The position numbers and the translations under genes are program-made. The notes beneath the pieces are model-generated. The model saw nothing but the letters and a program-made list of their open reading frames with translations. It was not told the origin of the DNA and did not search any database. A stretch of 64,000 nucleotides of DNA from the NCBI RefSeq assembly GCF_905163445.1, contig NC_053191.1, positions 17,112,001-17,176,000 of the forward strand, written 5' to 3'. The DNA is from Pararge aegeria. Its lineage: Eukaryota > Arthropoda > Insecta > Lepidoptera > Nymphalidae. This document shows, in pieces, positions 20,135 through 31,017 of this stretch (the stretch's first letter is position 1; each line of letters opens with the position of its first letter).

Positions 20135-22155
20135 CATGTTGGCCCATACTAGGTGGCTCCTAGATCTTCATGTAACTAGAAACTCTTGCTCAAACAAGCG
20201 CGAATTTTGATTGACCTTGACTTAGGGCTAATATTTCCACGCCACACCACCCCGTACCAGGTTGAATGCTTTGATTTGACCTTCGCTAGAACACTCAGAT
20301 GTCATTCTCGCACTATCAAACCTACACATACAAGAAAAATAATATGATGTAAATGAGGTTACGCTCTTCTCGGGAAAAAAAATCCCACCCTGATACTTAT
20401 GCCAAATCAGAGGTGAACTAAACCAAGATTTGATTTTATTTTTAGTTCTTACTAAAAACTGGTGATGGTGATATTATAATATTGCATAAGTGACACCATT
20501 GTTTGCTAGATTTTAATCTGTCCCAACAAGGTCATAAGATGCCAAGAACGATCTGAAATCTCGACTAACAAAGGCCTTTGGATATTAATAATGCAAAAGT
20601 CTTCACAAAAGCTGTTTCTATCTTCAATGAGGGATCTTGAGATATGCGAACACTAGATACATAAACATGACTTTTAATATAGTTACCATTACTTACAAGA
20701 TAGGTACATACAAGATGCACAAAAAGGAAAATGGAAATTATTGCGTGTTCCGATTTGCTAACACAGATACGGTCTGAAATATGATTGATAACTATGTAGC
20801 TGATAATCAAGAGTAAAGTAAATCTTAGCAAATAGTTGGGGGATAAAATATCTCCACGTAATTAAATCAGAATGAGAAGATCCGTAGAAACTCGCTGACA
20901 TTGCTCACCAAGTCGTAAAGTGTCATTGGGTCTGCACAAGACCCTCCATATTACCGATCACAAAGTGCATTGTAAAAATAATCCATTGACACTTTCGATA
21001 TAAGCGGTTAGGAATCTGAGATGCCTTTAACATTCAAAATACCTGTCTTAAAAGTTAGAGGAACTAAGCATGGCACCTCAAAATCAAATAGGCGCCTATA
21101 CAATAATTATCCTGTCATAGGTATAATGTTTTCCCGCGGCAAAATATACATTTTCAAATCAAATAAATGCTTGCATTAAAGGAGTACCAAGTTTGTGTTG
21201 CAATAATAATTATTTTCTTTAAATACTTTTATTTTATAAACATAAAAGTATGTGAAGAACCACGAATCATGTGTTTTATTATTTGATCATAAAACATCAA
21301 CTGGTAGAGTAAAACCTAATTTTTCTTTAAAAATCTTTTCGATAAAATAATAACGTTTCTACACAAGTTAGTAGGTCTGTTTATGGAGCTATCATTTTAA
21401 TGGTAGCTCCAGACCTCTAGCGGGCAATCGACGTTCCATGGATACCAATCTAACGAGATCAAACTGGAGGGTTAACGATAATTAAGGCGGAGGTCCTATG
21501 ACCATCTCCCGATTAAACTTTCAGAACAGCTCAATACCTACCTACATTATACCATACCACCTAATTTCAAATGCAAAATTTAGCTTAATTCAATTGCCAT
21601 AAGAACTTTTTTTCAAGTGAATATGTAATTAAAAAGTAGTATACGTACGAGGCCAGTCCATAAAAGCTTGTAATAATGTGTCCAGAATGCCCTCTATTTC
21701 ACTTCCTTGCCGATATGTGTGTCCTATTTCACCTTCAGATCTCCCAACTTGACATTTGAACTTGACACTCGATAGCTGCTGATAAGAATTAAGTTAGTCG
21801 CAATATTACCAATGTTACCGGTCTTTCACCAACACTAGCCTTAACCCTAATTTTATAATTTTTTAAACCCCAGAGTAAAGCAAAAAGTTATGACTTTTTG
21901 TTTCTCATCTGTTTATTAATCAGATATGTCCTCTTAGTGCCTAACAGGACGGGCTAATTTGAATGCGGTTTTTTGGCATTAATTATTGTATTACTTCTGG
22001 GCAGATTTAGCTACAACGGAAGCTTCAATTTTCGGGTGTTCATTTCAAAACCAATATCAAGTAACTGTTTCCTAAAAAAATACTGAGCCGAGCATAGACT
22101 CAGCTAGGAGGTTCATGGCTCTTATGTGGGCGTTGTAGAGATTTATTTAGAACAT
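20135..22155. other. Intergenic, no gene seen
   Basis: AT-rich, with short unsupported frames only. No repeat of the families described here was recognised with confidence. Confidence 0.4.
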
Positions 22156-22161
22156 ATATAT

Positions 22162-22343
22162 AAGCTACTAGCTGTACCCTGCCACGCTTCGCTGTGACAC
22201 ATTGTGATTAAATGGTTGAGAAAAATAGATAAAAACAATCCTTGATGCGTATTATATATCATGCTAAAATTTCAGATCGATCGGTGCAGAACTTTTTGAG
22301 TTTTTGAAGCGTACACAAACCAACATTACATTTTTATATACAT
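22162..22343 (-). mobile_element. Short Helitron-like element
   Basis: Read on the minus strand it starts TCTATGTATATAAAAATG and ends CAGCGAAGCGTGGCAGGGTA followed by CAGCTAG-T. The hairpin-like GC-rich 3' end and terminal CTAG followed by T fit the non-autonomous Helitrons common in Lepidoptera. Confidence 0.6.
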
Positions 22344-22344
22344 A

Positions 22345-24500
22345 GACTATTTAATGAATAAAGTTTCATTAGAATTCTTTATTTGTTGCATGCTTGTTTG
22401 CTTTTTAACTGTAGCATAATCACAGCATCGATATTTATATAATTTTACGTATATCAAAGTTATGTCCCGTAGATAGACATGACCTTATTGATTAATTATG
22501 TTATTACAGATTATACAGGACAAAAACCTTTCCGCGACTTGAACAGTTAAGCCTATAGACGAAATTTTGAATACTAGGTAAAAGATTTGCTCACTCGCAC
22601 TCGGAGTCGTTAAAGAAAAATGGACCTCATGATTGAAGGTTTTAGAGTCGCAAATCCTGTAATTCTGATTTTACAAACGTCCTTTGAATAGCCCGACCTA
22701 AAGAATTATAGACAAATTTGAGCTTTAATGAATGCAGAAAAAAACGTTTTTACTCCAATTTCCGTACTCGAAAACGACTCCTCGATTGTACTAAAGTTAC
22801 AGTTATGTATCCCAGTTATAATTAATTTTAGTTTTAAGCCCAGGAAAACATAACGCGAGATTTAAAAAAAATGAAAATAATACTAAAATAAGATATAAAT
22901 AATCATTTATTTTTGAACGTACACGTACACCCATACATTTTGATACAGAAAACCCCAAATCAACAGGTGCCTAAAATGTACCTTTTTCAAACTAGCTGTT
23001 TTTTAATTTACGTAATACTAAAAGTGGTACGCCCAACTGGGCTACATTATGTAGTGAAATTTACTTCAAATGTATTATTTTAAATTAATTTATCGATTTG
23101 AATTTTTTTTTAATAACTTTATTGGATTTGAACCTACGACCCTTGACGGTATCTGACAGGTGGTCAAAACGTGTTTGTGTGACCGTGGCAAGTGCGAGCG
23201 TGCTAGACAGTCGAGATAGCAAATTCGACACTTGCACAGATACAGAGTACAGACTAAAGCTACAAGATAGACGAAATCTTATATTCGAAACATTTACACC
23301 AATATTTAAAATTGAAGTGTGTCAAACAAGAACTGCCTTTTAGAGTCAATAATCAAACTCAAACTATTTGGTTATTTAATACTGTGGTGAAGGCTTTTCC
23401 TTTGTATAAACCGAGAATCTTCGCGGTAAGAGTATTCACTCTTGTCTTGTAGGCAAGCCCACCTAGCCTGTCAGTTCCAACTGAGATATCGTGCAGTTTT
23501 AAGTAGAAGCTACTGTCATCCAGGGCCAATTCTTAAAAAAACATATTTTTTGAGTTTGAAACAATATTTTTATTTTGAGTATTAAAATTTATTAATATTT
23601 AAGGTTTATTTTTTTCAGCTGTCTCTTATCTATCTATCCGTTACCTATTTATGCCGTTTATTTTCGTTTTTGCAAAGTAAGTAGAAGAAATTTTATCGTT
23701 CTTCTATAAAGGAGATGAGGTGATTTTGTATGAATTAAAATGTTGGTACACTTACCAAATGAACATAAAGATATTGCAATAAGTACTTGCAATAAGTACT
23801 TTTAAAAATATTTTATTTCTTTTAATTCCATACTGTTCAGCAGAGTAAATTGACTTTGAAAAGCCACATTTTATTGATTAATTTACACTAAAATCTTGGC
23901 ATTCTACATGCTTTGATTCACTTAGGTACAGAACTATTATAATATTATGTGTTTCCCTACTGAGTGCAAGGGAGGTACGGAAATTGGTTTGGATTATGAT
24001 AAAGTATCACACTGACTGAAACAACTGACCCTGACTGACAATAGACATTATTGACAAGACAGACATTCCATCCATAAAAGTACATTTTACTCCACCGGGA
24101 ATAATAATCGAGGCACTAATAACGAGTGAATAACCTGTTTCGACCAAAATCTAGAGAGCGGCCTAGGAAAACTTTAGGAAACAGCAAAAAATTTACAGTT
24201 ATTTTCTGAGAACTTGTGATGAAAATCTTCGTATGAATAATACCTTACGTTACAGTAAGGTATTCATTAGTAAAAACTCGTGTCTGGGCCAAAATTTATA
24301 AACAAAACTCTCTTTTAAAAAATTTACATTTTGCAGACTGTAGCATATCCGATTGCCCTATTTCCTTCACTTTCTTTGACTTTCTGATCTCCGTGAGGTT
24401 AAGACAGCTTATGCCCGACTACAGATGAATACCAGATTTCCTCGAAATCAGTTTATCGTCTGGAATGTCTCGAACATATTGACTTTTGCATTTAAATAAA
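22345..24500. other. Intergenic, no gene seen
   Basis: AT-rich, with an 81-codon open frame at about 23098 that shows no domain. A small perfect inverted repeat (AATACCTTAC and GTAAGGTATT) occurs near 24240-24270. Nothing else is supportable. Confidence 0.4.
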
Positions 24501-24503
24501 TAG

Positions 24504-24780
24504 ATAAAAAAATAAATATACTACGACAATACACACATCGCCATCTAGCTCCAAAGTAAGCGTAGCTTGTGTTATGGGTACTAAGATAACTGATGAATAT
24601 ATTATATGAATAATATACATAAACGCTTATAATATAAAGATAAAACACCCTGACAATGAAAAACTTTCATGTTCATCACAGAAACCTTTTCCAGTTGTGG
24701 GAATCGAACCCACTGCCACGGATCGAATCGAAACGAATCACTCTGAAAGCAGGGTCGCTGTCCACTGCGCCAGTCGGCCT
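24504..24780 (-). repeat. tRNA-derived SINE (family 1) with altered head
   Basis: Body and tail are as in other copies. Between the B box and the A box there is an extra stretch (ACGGATCGAATCGAAACGAA) that replaces the usual sequence. The A-box end GGCCGACTGGCGCAGTGGAC is intact. Confidence 0.85.
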
Positions 24781-25309
24781 TAATGTTATAGTATATTCAT
24801 TCGATGTTTGCCGTATCTCGTCTATCAATTTCTTATAGTCTGTAATGATATTTAGTCTGAATTTCTCGTCTAAATTCGCAAGTTATCTGTTGCACGTGGG
24901 GTTATGAACCATGCAGACCTCGAGGCTTATCTCGGAATAAACATAACATAATATTTTTGCATGGTTGCTATTACTATTTCTTATCGCTCTGGAGTCTACA
25001 ATGCAACCAATTCTATTATTCTCTGAACTATAATAAACTGACGGGTCTAAAACTAGTGGTATCCTTTTCTTTGGAAAACATTGTGAATAAGACAGCATAA
25101 ACACCAAGGCCGAGGGTTCGATTCCCACAACTGGAAAATGTTTGTGTGACAAACATTGATGCTTTTTAATGTCTAGGTGTTTATCTGTATAGTTTAAGTA
25201 TTTATTCATTTAAATATTCATCTGTGTGTGATGAGCATGAATGTTTCTCAGTGTCTGGGTGTTCATATGTATACTATAAGTATTTATGTATATTATAAGT
25301 ATTTGTGTA

Positions 25310-25639
25310 TCTATATATATATAAAAGAAAGTCGTGTTAGTTACACTAAGTACTTATAACTCAAGAACGGCTGTACCGATATGGCTGAAAATTGGTAGGT
25401 GGGTAGCTCAGAGCCAGGAGACGGACATAGAATACTGATTATCCCGTTCGACAGCGTTCCCGTCTGAGTTGACATAAAAGTCAGTTACACCATTTATAAC
25501 TCAAGAACGGCTGGACCAATTTTTATGATATTTGATTTTTTGGATTCCTCTTAGACCGGAATAGGATAATAAGAATTAAAATAATAACATTCATCAAAAA
25601 AAATATGATGCGCGGTACGAAGTTCGCCGGGACAGCTAG
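25310..25639 (+). mobile_element. Non-autonomous Helitron inserted between A and T
   Basis: Starts TCTATATATATATAAAAGAA and ends GAAGTTCGCCGGGACAGCTAG, with A immediately before and T immediately after, as Helitrons require; there is no target duplication. The same line ACTCAAGAACGGCTG occurs twice inside (about 25358 and 25499), indicating an internal duplication. Confidence 0.85.
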
Positions 25640-25710
25640 TTATTCATAAAAATATTCATCAGTCATATTAGTACCCATAACACAAGCTACGCTTACTTTC
25701 GGGCTAGATG

Positions 25711-25872
25711 GCCAGGGGAGCTATCTTCACGTATCTTCTTCCGGCGGATGTTCTAAGAGGCGACTTAGGGAATATTACGGAAACGGGCAGCCGCCTCCTT
25801 CGTGCCAGTACTACCATCTACTCTGATCATCAACCCTTCAGCCCAGCGTGCTGATTATTGGCAAACCCTCCC
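25711..25872. mobile_element. 162-bp insertion flanked by GCTAGATG
   Basis: Comparatively GC-rich sequence (CTTCCGGCGGATGTTCTAAG, ACGGGCAGCCGCCTCCTTCG, GCCCAGCGTGCTGATTATTG) lying between GCTAGATG at 25703-25710 and 25873-25880. The host SINE continues after the second copy but lacks about six bases. The class of the insert is unknown; a LINE fragment is possible. Confidence 0.6.
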
Positions 25873-25906
25873 GCTAGATGTGTGTATTGCCGTAGTATAT
25901 TTATTA

Positions 25907-26370
25907 CTAGCTGTTGCCCGCGACTTCGTCTGCGTTTAATTTTGTTTTTTGATGTGGCATTCAATTTAGTCGAAGTTCTCAAAAATTTTTAAGTATTCAG
26001 TATCGCTAAGCCTTAAATGAGGGGTTGCTGCTGTCCGCTGAGGAGTTCTGCCCTCTATCTCCAACCACATTTATCAGATCTACACCAAGCAAAATTAAAC
26101 ACATATTATAACCTCTATAGTACAAAAATAATTATTTAAATCGGTTATAATTTGTCGGACTTATGGTTTAAAATCGTCAAACACTTTCATACCCTCTCCC
26201 AAAGGAACCGAGCTTAATGTCGGGATAAAAAGTATCCTATATTACTTGTAACACTTTCAAGAATATGTGTACAAAGTTTCATGAGGATCGGTTTAGTAGT
26301 TTTTGCTTGAAAGCGTAACAAACAAACTTACATTGACATTTATAACATTGGTAGGGATAGGGATAGGGAT
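25907..26370 (-). mobile_element. Helitron-like repeat with GGGATA tail (copy 1)
   Basis: The left end is CTAGCTGTTGCCCGCGACTT after an A, the reverse complement of a CAGCTAG-T terminus. The right end is a short GGGATA array. Internal blocks (TATCGCTAAGCCTTAAATGA, TTCATGAGGATCGGTT) recur in the copy at 28378-28850. It directly abuts the split SINE. Confidence 0.6.
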
Positions 26371-26395
26371 TTCACCATTATCAACCCTTTACCGG

Positions 26396-26983
26396 CAGTG
26401 GCGTGCATAGAGGGCATCGACAGGGTATGCAGCTGATTTAAAATGAAGGAAATCTCCAGTACGAGTTATAAAAAACATCAGGATAGGCAATGTAAGAGTT
26501 ATAAAAGGCCTACCTATAAGTATTTATAACTCTCTCGTAATGGAGATTTTCTTCATTTTGTATCATCTGCATACCCCGTGCATACCCTATATGCAGTGGC
26601 GTGCACAGGATTTTTGACCAGGGTATGCATAAAGAAGGAAGATGGCATAAAATTAAAAAATCCTTCCCATTTATGAGGAAATCTCCAGTACGAGTTATAA
26701 AAAACGTCAGGATAGGCAATGTATGAGTTATAAAAGGCCTACCTATAAGTATTCATAACTCTCTCGTAATGGAGATTTTCTTCATTTTGTATCATCTGCA
26801 TACCCCGTGCATACCCTCTATGCAGTGGCGTGCACAGGGTTTTTGACCAGGGTATGCATAAAGAAGGAAGATGGCATAAAATTAAAAAATCCTTCCCCTT
26901 TATGAGTTATACAAAAATTTTAGGGTATGCAGTGCTTTTGTGTATGTATGAAGTGCACGCCACTGCCTCTATGCACGCCACTG
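26396..26983. mobile_element. hAT-type MITE with internal 229-bp tandem duplication
   Basis: Termini CAGTGGCGTGCATAGAGG and CCTCTATGCACGCCACTG are inverted. The flanks TTTACCGG and CTTACCGG are near-identical 8-bp duplications. Inside, the block starting GGAAATCTCCAGTACGAG occurs at 26448 and again at 26677 (period 229), each followed by AGTTATAAAAGGCCTACC and an internal CAGTGGCGTGCACAGG. The insertion lies in a family-2 SINE tail (TCAACCCTTTACCGG and GCCCACTACG on either side). Confidence 0.85.
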
Positions 26984-27704
26984 CTTACCGGCCCACTACG
27001 CTATTAGGCCGTCTCCTGTAGGAGGTCTCCTGTAACAATGAGAAGCCGAAGGGTTGAGGCCGAATTCCATCACTCTCAGATATGCAGATGATGGATTTGA
27101 TGAGTGTCCTTTCAACGTTATCCTACTTATTCTGCCGTCCATACAGCCGTAATACTAATAGTAGAAATCGGATATACTTTGACTCTTAGGTAACTCAATA
27201 AAAATGACTAAATGACCTTTGGCTTGGAACCCTGGGTAGTTTTCGAATATGCTTAGTTATCACCATCATCTGATTCTGACTACCGTGGTATTGTGTGTCA
27301 TGTTTGTACCTACCTAGGGCCTAGGGCCTGTTTCAATGTAGAAATTTTTGACTTTGTCTTTAATCTCCATAATTAAAAAAGGCTTGTATCTATGTACGCA
27401 GTTGCACTTATAAGGAAAATCGCGAATTCGATAAGTGCGCAATAAATAAAAAATATATCCGTCCAATACTTACTTCTAATTTTTTTTTATAAGTCCATGT
27501 CTTACATTCCTACGTGCTACATTAATTTATGTTATTGACGTAACTAAATTATTGATTACCGTCCAATATAAATCCAAGCGCACTACGAAAAAAACGAGTT
27601 TTTTTTTTTAACTCTAGGTATCGTGTGCTTCATATGAAATCATTTGTAAATACGTCTATACGAGATTTTACAGAGAGGCTTGCAGTCAAGGATCTTTAGT
27701 TTGT

Positions 27705-28235
27705 ATCATCATCGTCAACCCTTTACTGGTTCACAACAGGGCACTAATCGTTCCGAGAAGAGGGTTTAGGCCTTAACCCACCACGTTGGCCCAGTGCGGA
27801 TTGGTAGACTTCACACACCTTTGAGAACATTATGGAGAACTCGCAGGCCTGCAGGTTGGTTGCCTCACGATGTTTTCCTGCAAGTGATATTTTCAATTCC
27901 TTGAATAAAAAACAGATTTGTAACACCAAAAAATATGAACTTCTTCAGCTTATCATACAAGGTAAAGTGGCAGGCAGAAGAAGGCCTGGCCGGAGAAAAA
28001 TATCATGGCTCAAAAGTCTACGACAATGGTTTGGAAATAGCACCAAATCATTATTTAGAGCAGCGGTGTCCAAAGTAGAGGTAGCCCTAATGATTGCCAA
28101 CCTTCGTAAGGAGATGGCACCCTAACGAGAAGAAGAAATAAAAAACGCACATAAATCCGAAAAGTTATAGGTGCGTGCCGAAAATTGAACTCTCTAAAGG
28201 GAGCCCGGAGTTCTAACCTCTAGGCTATCGCTTAC
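27705..28235 (-). repeat. tRNA-derived SINE (family 2) split by a LINE 3' fragment
   Basis: SINE parts are 27705-27912 and 28137-28235 (minus strand head: GCGATAGCCTAGAGGTTAGA). The interruption is flanked by AATAAAAAAC on both sides, a 10-bp target duplication, and the SINE resumes with GCACATAA exactly as in intact copies. Confidence 0.8.
27914..28135 (+). mobile_element. LINE reverse-transcriptase C-terminal fragment
   Basis: Encodes KYELLQLIIQGKVAGRRRPG, then RRKISWLKSLRQWFG and later VALMIANLRKEMAP, followed by a stop and a GAAGAAG tail. This is the C-terminal end of a non-LTR retrotransposon RT protein common in Lepidoptera, inserted as a strongly 5'-truncated copy into a SINE with a 10-bp target duplication. 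Confidence 0.75.
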
Positions 28236-28264
28236 TTTAGATCATTCCTATTAATTTCTCAGTA

Positions 28265-28893
28265 GGTACATACTACATAGGTTAAGGTTGCCTGGCAGAG
28301 ATTGCTACTAAGCGATAAAGCCGCGTTTTGTATTCTGCTTCAGTTATTGTGTCTCTATTTTTTTAAATTATTATGTACTAGCTGTTGTCCGCGACTTTGT
28401 CTGCGTTTGATTTTATTTTTTGATGTGGCATTAAATTTAGTTGTAGTTCTAAAAAAAATTAAAGTATTCAGTATCGCTAAGCCTTAAATGAGGGTTTTGC
28501 TGCCGTCCGCTGAGGAGTTCTGTCCTCTATCTCCAACCACATTCAGATCTACACAAATTTATTTATTATTTATTGGGCAAATTGAAACACATATTACAAC
28601 CTCTATAGTACAAAAATAATTATTTAAATCGGTTATAATTTATCGGTATAAATCGTCAAACATTTTCATCCCGTCTCCCAAAGGAACTGAGCTTAATTTC
28701 GGAATAAAAAGTATCCTATATTACTTCTAACACTTCCAAGAATATGTGTACAAAGTTTCATGAGGATCGGTTAAGTAGTTTTTGCGTGAAAGCGTAAAAA
28801 ACAAACTTACATTGACATTTATAATATTAGCAGGGATAGGGATAGGGATATCTAACTTGTAGTGGCAAATAAAGAGTATATAAATAAATATAC
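28265..28893 (+). repeat. LINE (family B) 3' tail interrupted by a Helitron-like repeat
   Basis: The left piece AGGTTGCCTGGCAGAGATTG and AGCGATAAAGCCGCGTTTTG and the right piece GTAGTGGCAAATAAAGAGTA (28859 on) are the two halves of the 3' UTR seen intact at 45286-45400 and 61361-61480. Between them, 28378-28850, is the second copy of the Helitron-like repeat (CTAGCTGTTGTCCGCGAC to the GGGATA array). Confidence 0.75.
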
Positions 28894-29235
28894 CTACTAT
28901 ACTTTTTTTTTGAGCGAAAGATAGTTTAGCAATGCAAATTTTATTTACATTACTGTTAAGAATCGTTAAGTTCATAGTTGATATCGTGATTAATTATATA
29001 TTAGTAGGTAACGATTGCATATTATTGGCTTGTTTTTCGTTTTAGACACAGGTCACGCGGTCCTTTATGCGAACCTCGGGTCGTTCCATTATTGGGTGTT
29101 GATCTCTGCTTAAAAATTACTAGTAACTTGGCCCGAGTCAGGAAATTAGGGTTGTGCAGCTCCGTGCCTCAGAGTTCACGGTTCGGTTCTTAATAATGAC
29201 TTATCTATGAACTGACTTAGGTGTGAATTGCTTTC

Positions 29236-29432
29236 ATCGCTCACAAGATAGAAAAATGAAGGTTAAAATGTAAATAGTTGATGTTGGAAAAGAGCAACTG
29301 CTGAGTTTCTTGCCGGCTTGCTCGGTAGAATATTTGGTACCTTCCGAACCGGTGGGAGTCACTACAAACAGACAGACTGACTTGACGTTTCAAAAGTGCT
29401 TATATTAGGCCTTCTTGAAATGAATGATTTTT
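29236..29432 (+). repeat. LINE (family A) 3' UTR fragment
   Basis: Matches 16072-16262 closely: CTCACAAGATAGAAAAATGA, GAGCAACTGCTGAGTTTCTT, CCGAACCGGTGG, TTGACGTTTCAAAAGTGCTT. It is a strongly 5'-truncated copy. Confidence 0.85.
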
Positions 29433-30514
29433 TAATTATTTTTTTAATTATTGTTAAAGCCCTCGATCCCGCATGGGAGAAGCGTTGTGGGTCATTGATC
29501 TTAAAAGACTGAGTATGACGACGAAAATGATGATCATTGGCGATTATATTAAATTACTTATTTGCAGAGTATTCATTATTAGAACATAAGTATTTCGTAT
29601 ATATGTTTGACATTGCAATCACTAACTAACTCCAGATAGAAATTATGTTAATCCGTTTCCCCGTTGCTGCGTGAAACAAGTTAAAATAAAAAAGCGGACT
29701 TTAGCATCAATAATAATATTAAAGGAAAAAAGAAGGAAAGTTTTCTATTAGGGTTAGTGGCTCCCTTCTAACTTAATGCTCATAGCAATTTCTATTTAAG
29801 TGTGGAATGCTTTCGAATTCGATTACGATTTTCATTATAGAATTCCTTCAGGCGTGCCAAGGCGCACCGCGTCGGCCGTAATTGGAATTTTCTTCGGTAG
29901 GGATCAGAATAGTTAAATACAATTTGAACCAATACGACAGACTTGGTCAACCGTGGAATAAAGATTGTTTAAACTAATTGGTCGCCTTAGGTTGATTAAT
30001 AAGTTTTATTTAGTTACTAACTATTGCTCTAAACATTTCAACAGGAGTAAATTTTCATTTCTTTATTTAAAACCAAAAGATGAAGTTTTTGTCACCAAAT
30101 TTCTACTGGTTTTTCACCGCAATTTCTACTGGTTACTTAATACAAATAATGAGTTTGACAATGATTAGCTGGAAGCTTTAAACGGAATTTTGTTAGCCAC
30201 CGAGTTAGTAAATACCTCCAGTATCAACTACAGTTCGCCCAATTTAAGTCCGGCTAGAAGTAGGTACCTATGTAAGTTTGGTAAGTTACGAATGAAAGCA
30301 GCGCAGATACCTCTTACTGTTTTTAATAATGCAATAGTTATAGTTTGCATTTGTACAAGGTGGATGGGCGAGCGTTTCAGCCCGCGCTGTAATATTGTGT
30401 GAACTGTACCAATAACAATGCAACCTTTTGCAGCCATAAATGACTTATTTATATCGGGCCAGCTTAGATCGAGATCTCGCGTACCACAAGCAAACTTCCT
30501 ACGTTCACATAATA

Positions 30515-30616
30515 GATCGCGTGAAGCGCTATCTAGTTATAATACTGGGAAACAATAATGTCAATAGATGGCGCTCTATCGATACCAAATACATCGTAGT
30601 TAACTTTCACGCGATC
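30515..30616. repeat. 102-bp palindromic element
   Basis: GATCGCGTGAA (30515-30525) and TTCACGCGATC (30606-30616) are exact inverted termini. A second inner pair (AGCGCTATCTA / TAGATGGCGCT) makes a compound hairpin. It may be a tiny MITE; no clear target duplication was seen. Confidence 0.55.
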
Positions 30617-30761
30617 GAATAAGTAAATGCAGGAAGTAAATCATACACTTTGCGCTACGACCTACACTCGTTAAGCCTTCAAAGCGCTAGGTGGGGTGGG
30701 GACCCACACCAAGTTTATATCGAGCCTTTTAAATTCGCAGTATGTATTTAAAGTTTATATA

Positions 30762-30848
30762 ATGCCGCCTTTTGTAGTCGGTTATAGTGTCTCTATTTTT
30801 CTTTTATTTTTAGTGGTGTGAAAATGAAGAGTATATAAATAAGTTATA
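30762..30848 (+). repeat. LINE (family B) 3' tail remnant
   Basis: GCCGCCTTTTGTAGTC, TTTTTAGTGGTGTG and AAGAGTATATAAATAAG match the end of the family-B 3' UTR. It lies about 70 bp upstream of the first ACC coding exon. Confidence 0.65.
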
Positions 30849-30916
30849 AGGGTTCTAAGTGTTCCTTCTTTTTGCAGGGCACTACTTTTTTTTAAAAATA
30901 ATATTTGTATTTTCAG

Positions 30917-31017
30917 ATACAATGGCGGAGGCGGAGCAGGAGGCCGTCCGGTGCTCTTCAAGCGACAGCGATAACTTCGAGAAGATTGACTCTGAAGACG
31001 TGCAGCATGTGTCCAAC
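30917..31017 (+). CDS. ACC: ACC exon, N-terminus of long isoform
   Basis: Acceptor TTTTCAG ends at 30916; ATG at 30922; donor GTACGT from 31018. It encodes 32 residues starting MAEAEQEAVRCSSSDSDNFE, acidic and serine-rich, in phase 0. The acceptor right before the start codon means that the promoter and cap site are in an upstream exon not firmly located here. The next exon is 31783-31943. Confidence 0.85.

Larger units (their letters stand above)
25105..25906 (+). repeat. tRNA-derived SINE (family 1) split by two insertions
   Basis: The SINE body runs 25105-25309, 25640-25710 and 25881-25906. The first gap is a Helitron (25310-25639). The second is a 162-bp GC-rich sequence between two copies of GCTAGATG. 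The first SINE segment itself repeats the block TGTCTAGGTGTTTATCTGTAT / TGTCTGGGTGTTCATATGTAT, so it may be two SINE copies joined. Confidence 0.8.

Noticed and set aside
23098..23343. 81-codon frame
   Set aside because: No domain, splice signal or codon pattern supports it.
26355..26371. GGGATA array as interstitial telomere repeat
   Set aside because: The insect telomere unit is TTAGG; the array is the end of a dispersed repeat, seen again at 28833-28850.
26448..26910. CRISPR-like or satellite array
   Set aside because: Only two units of 229 bp inside a hAT MITE; no spacer-repeat structure, and the host is a eukaryote.
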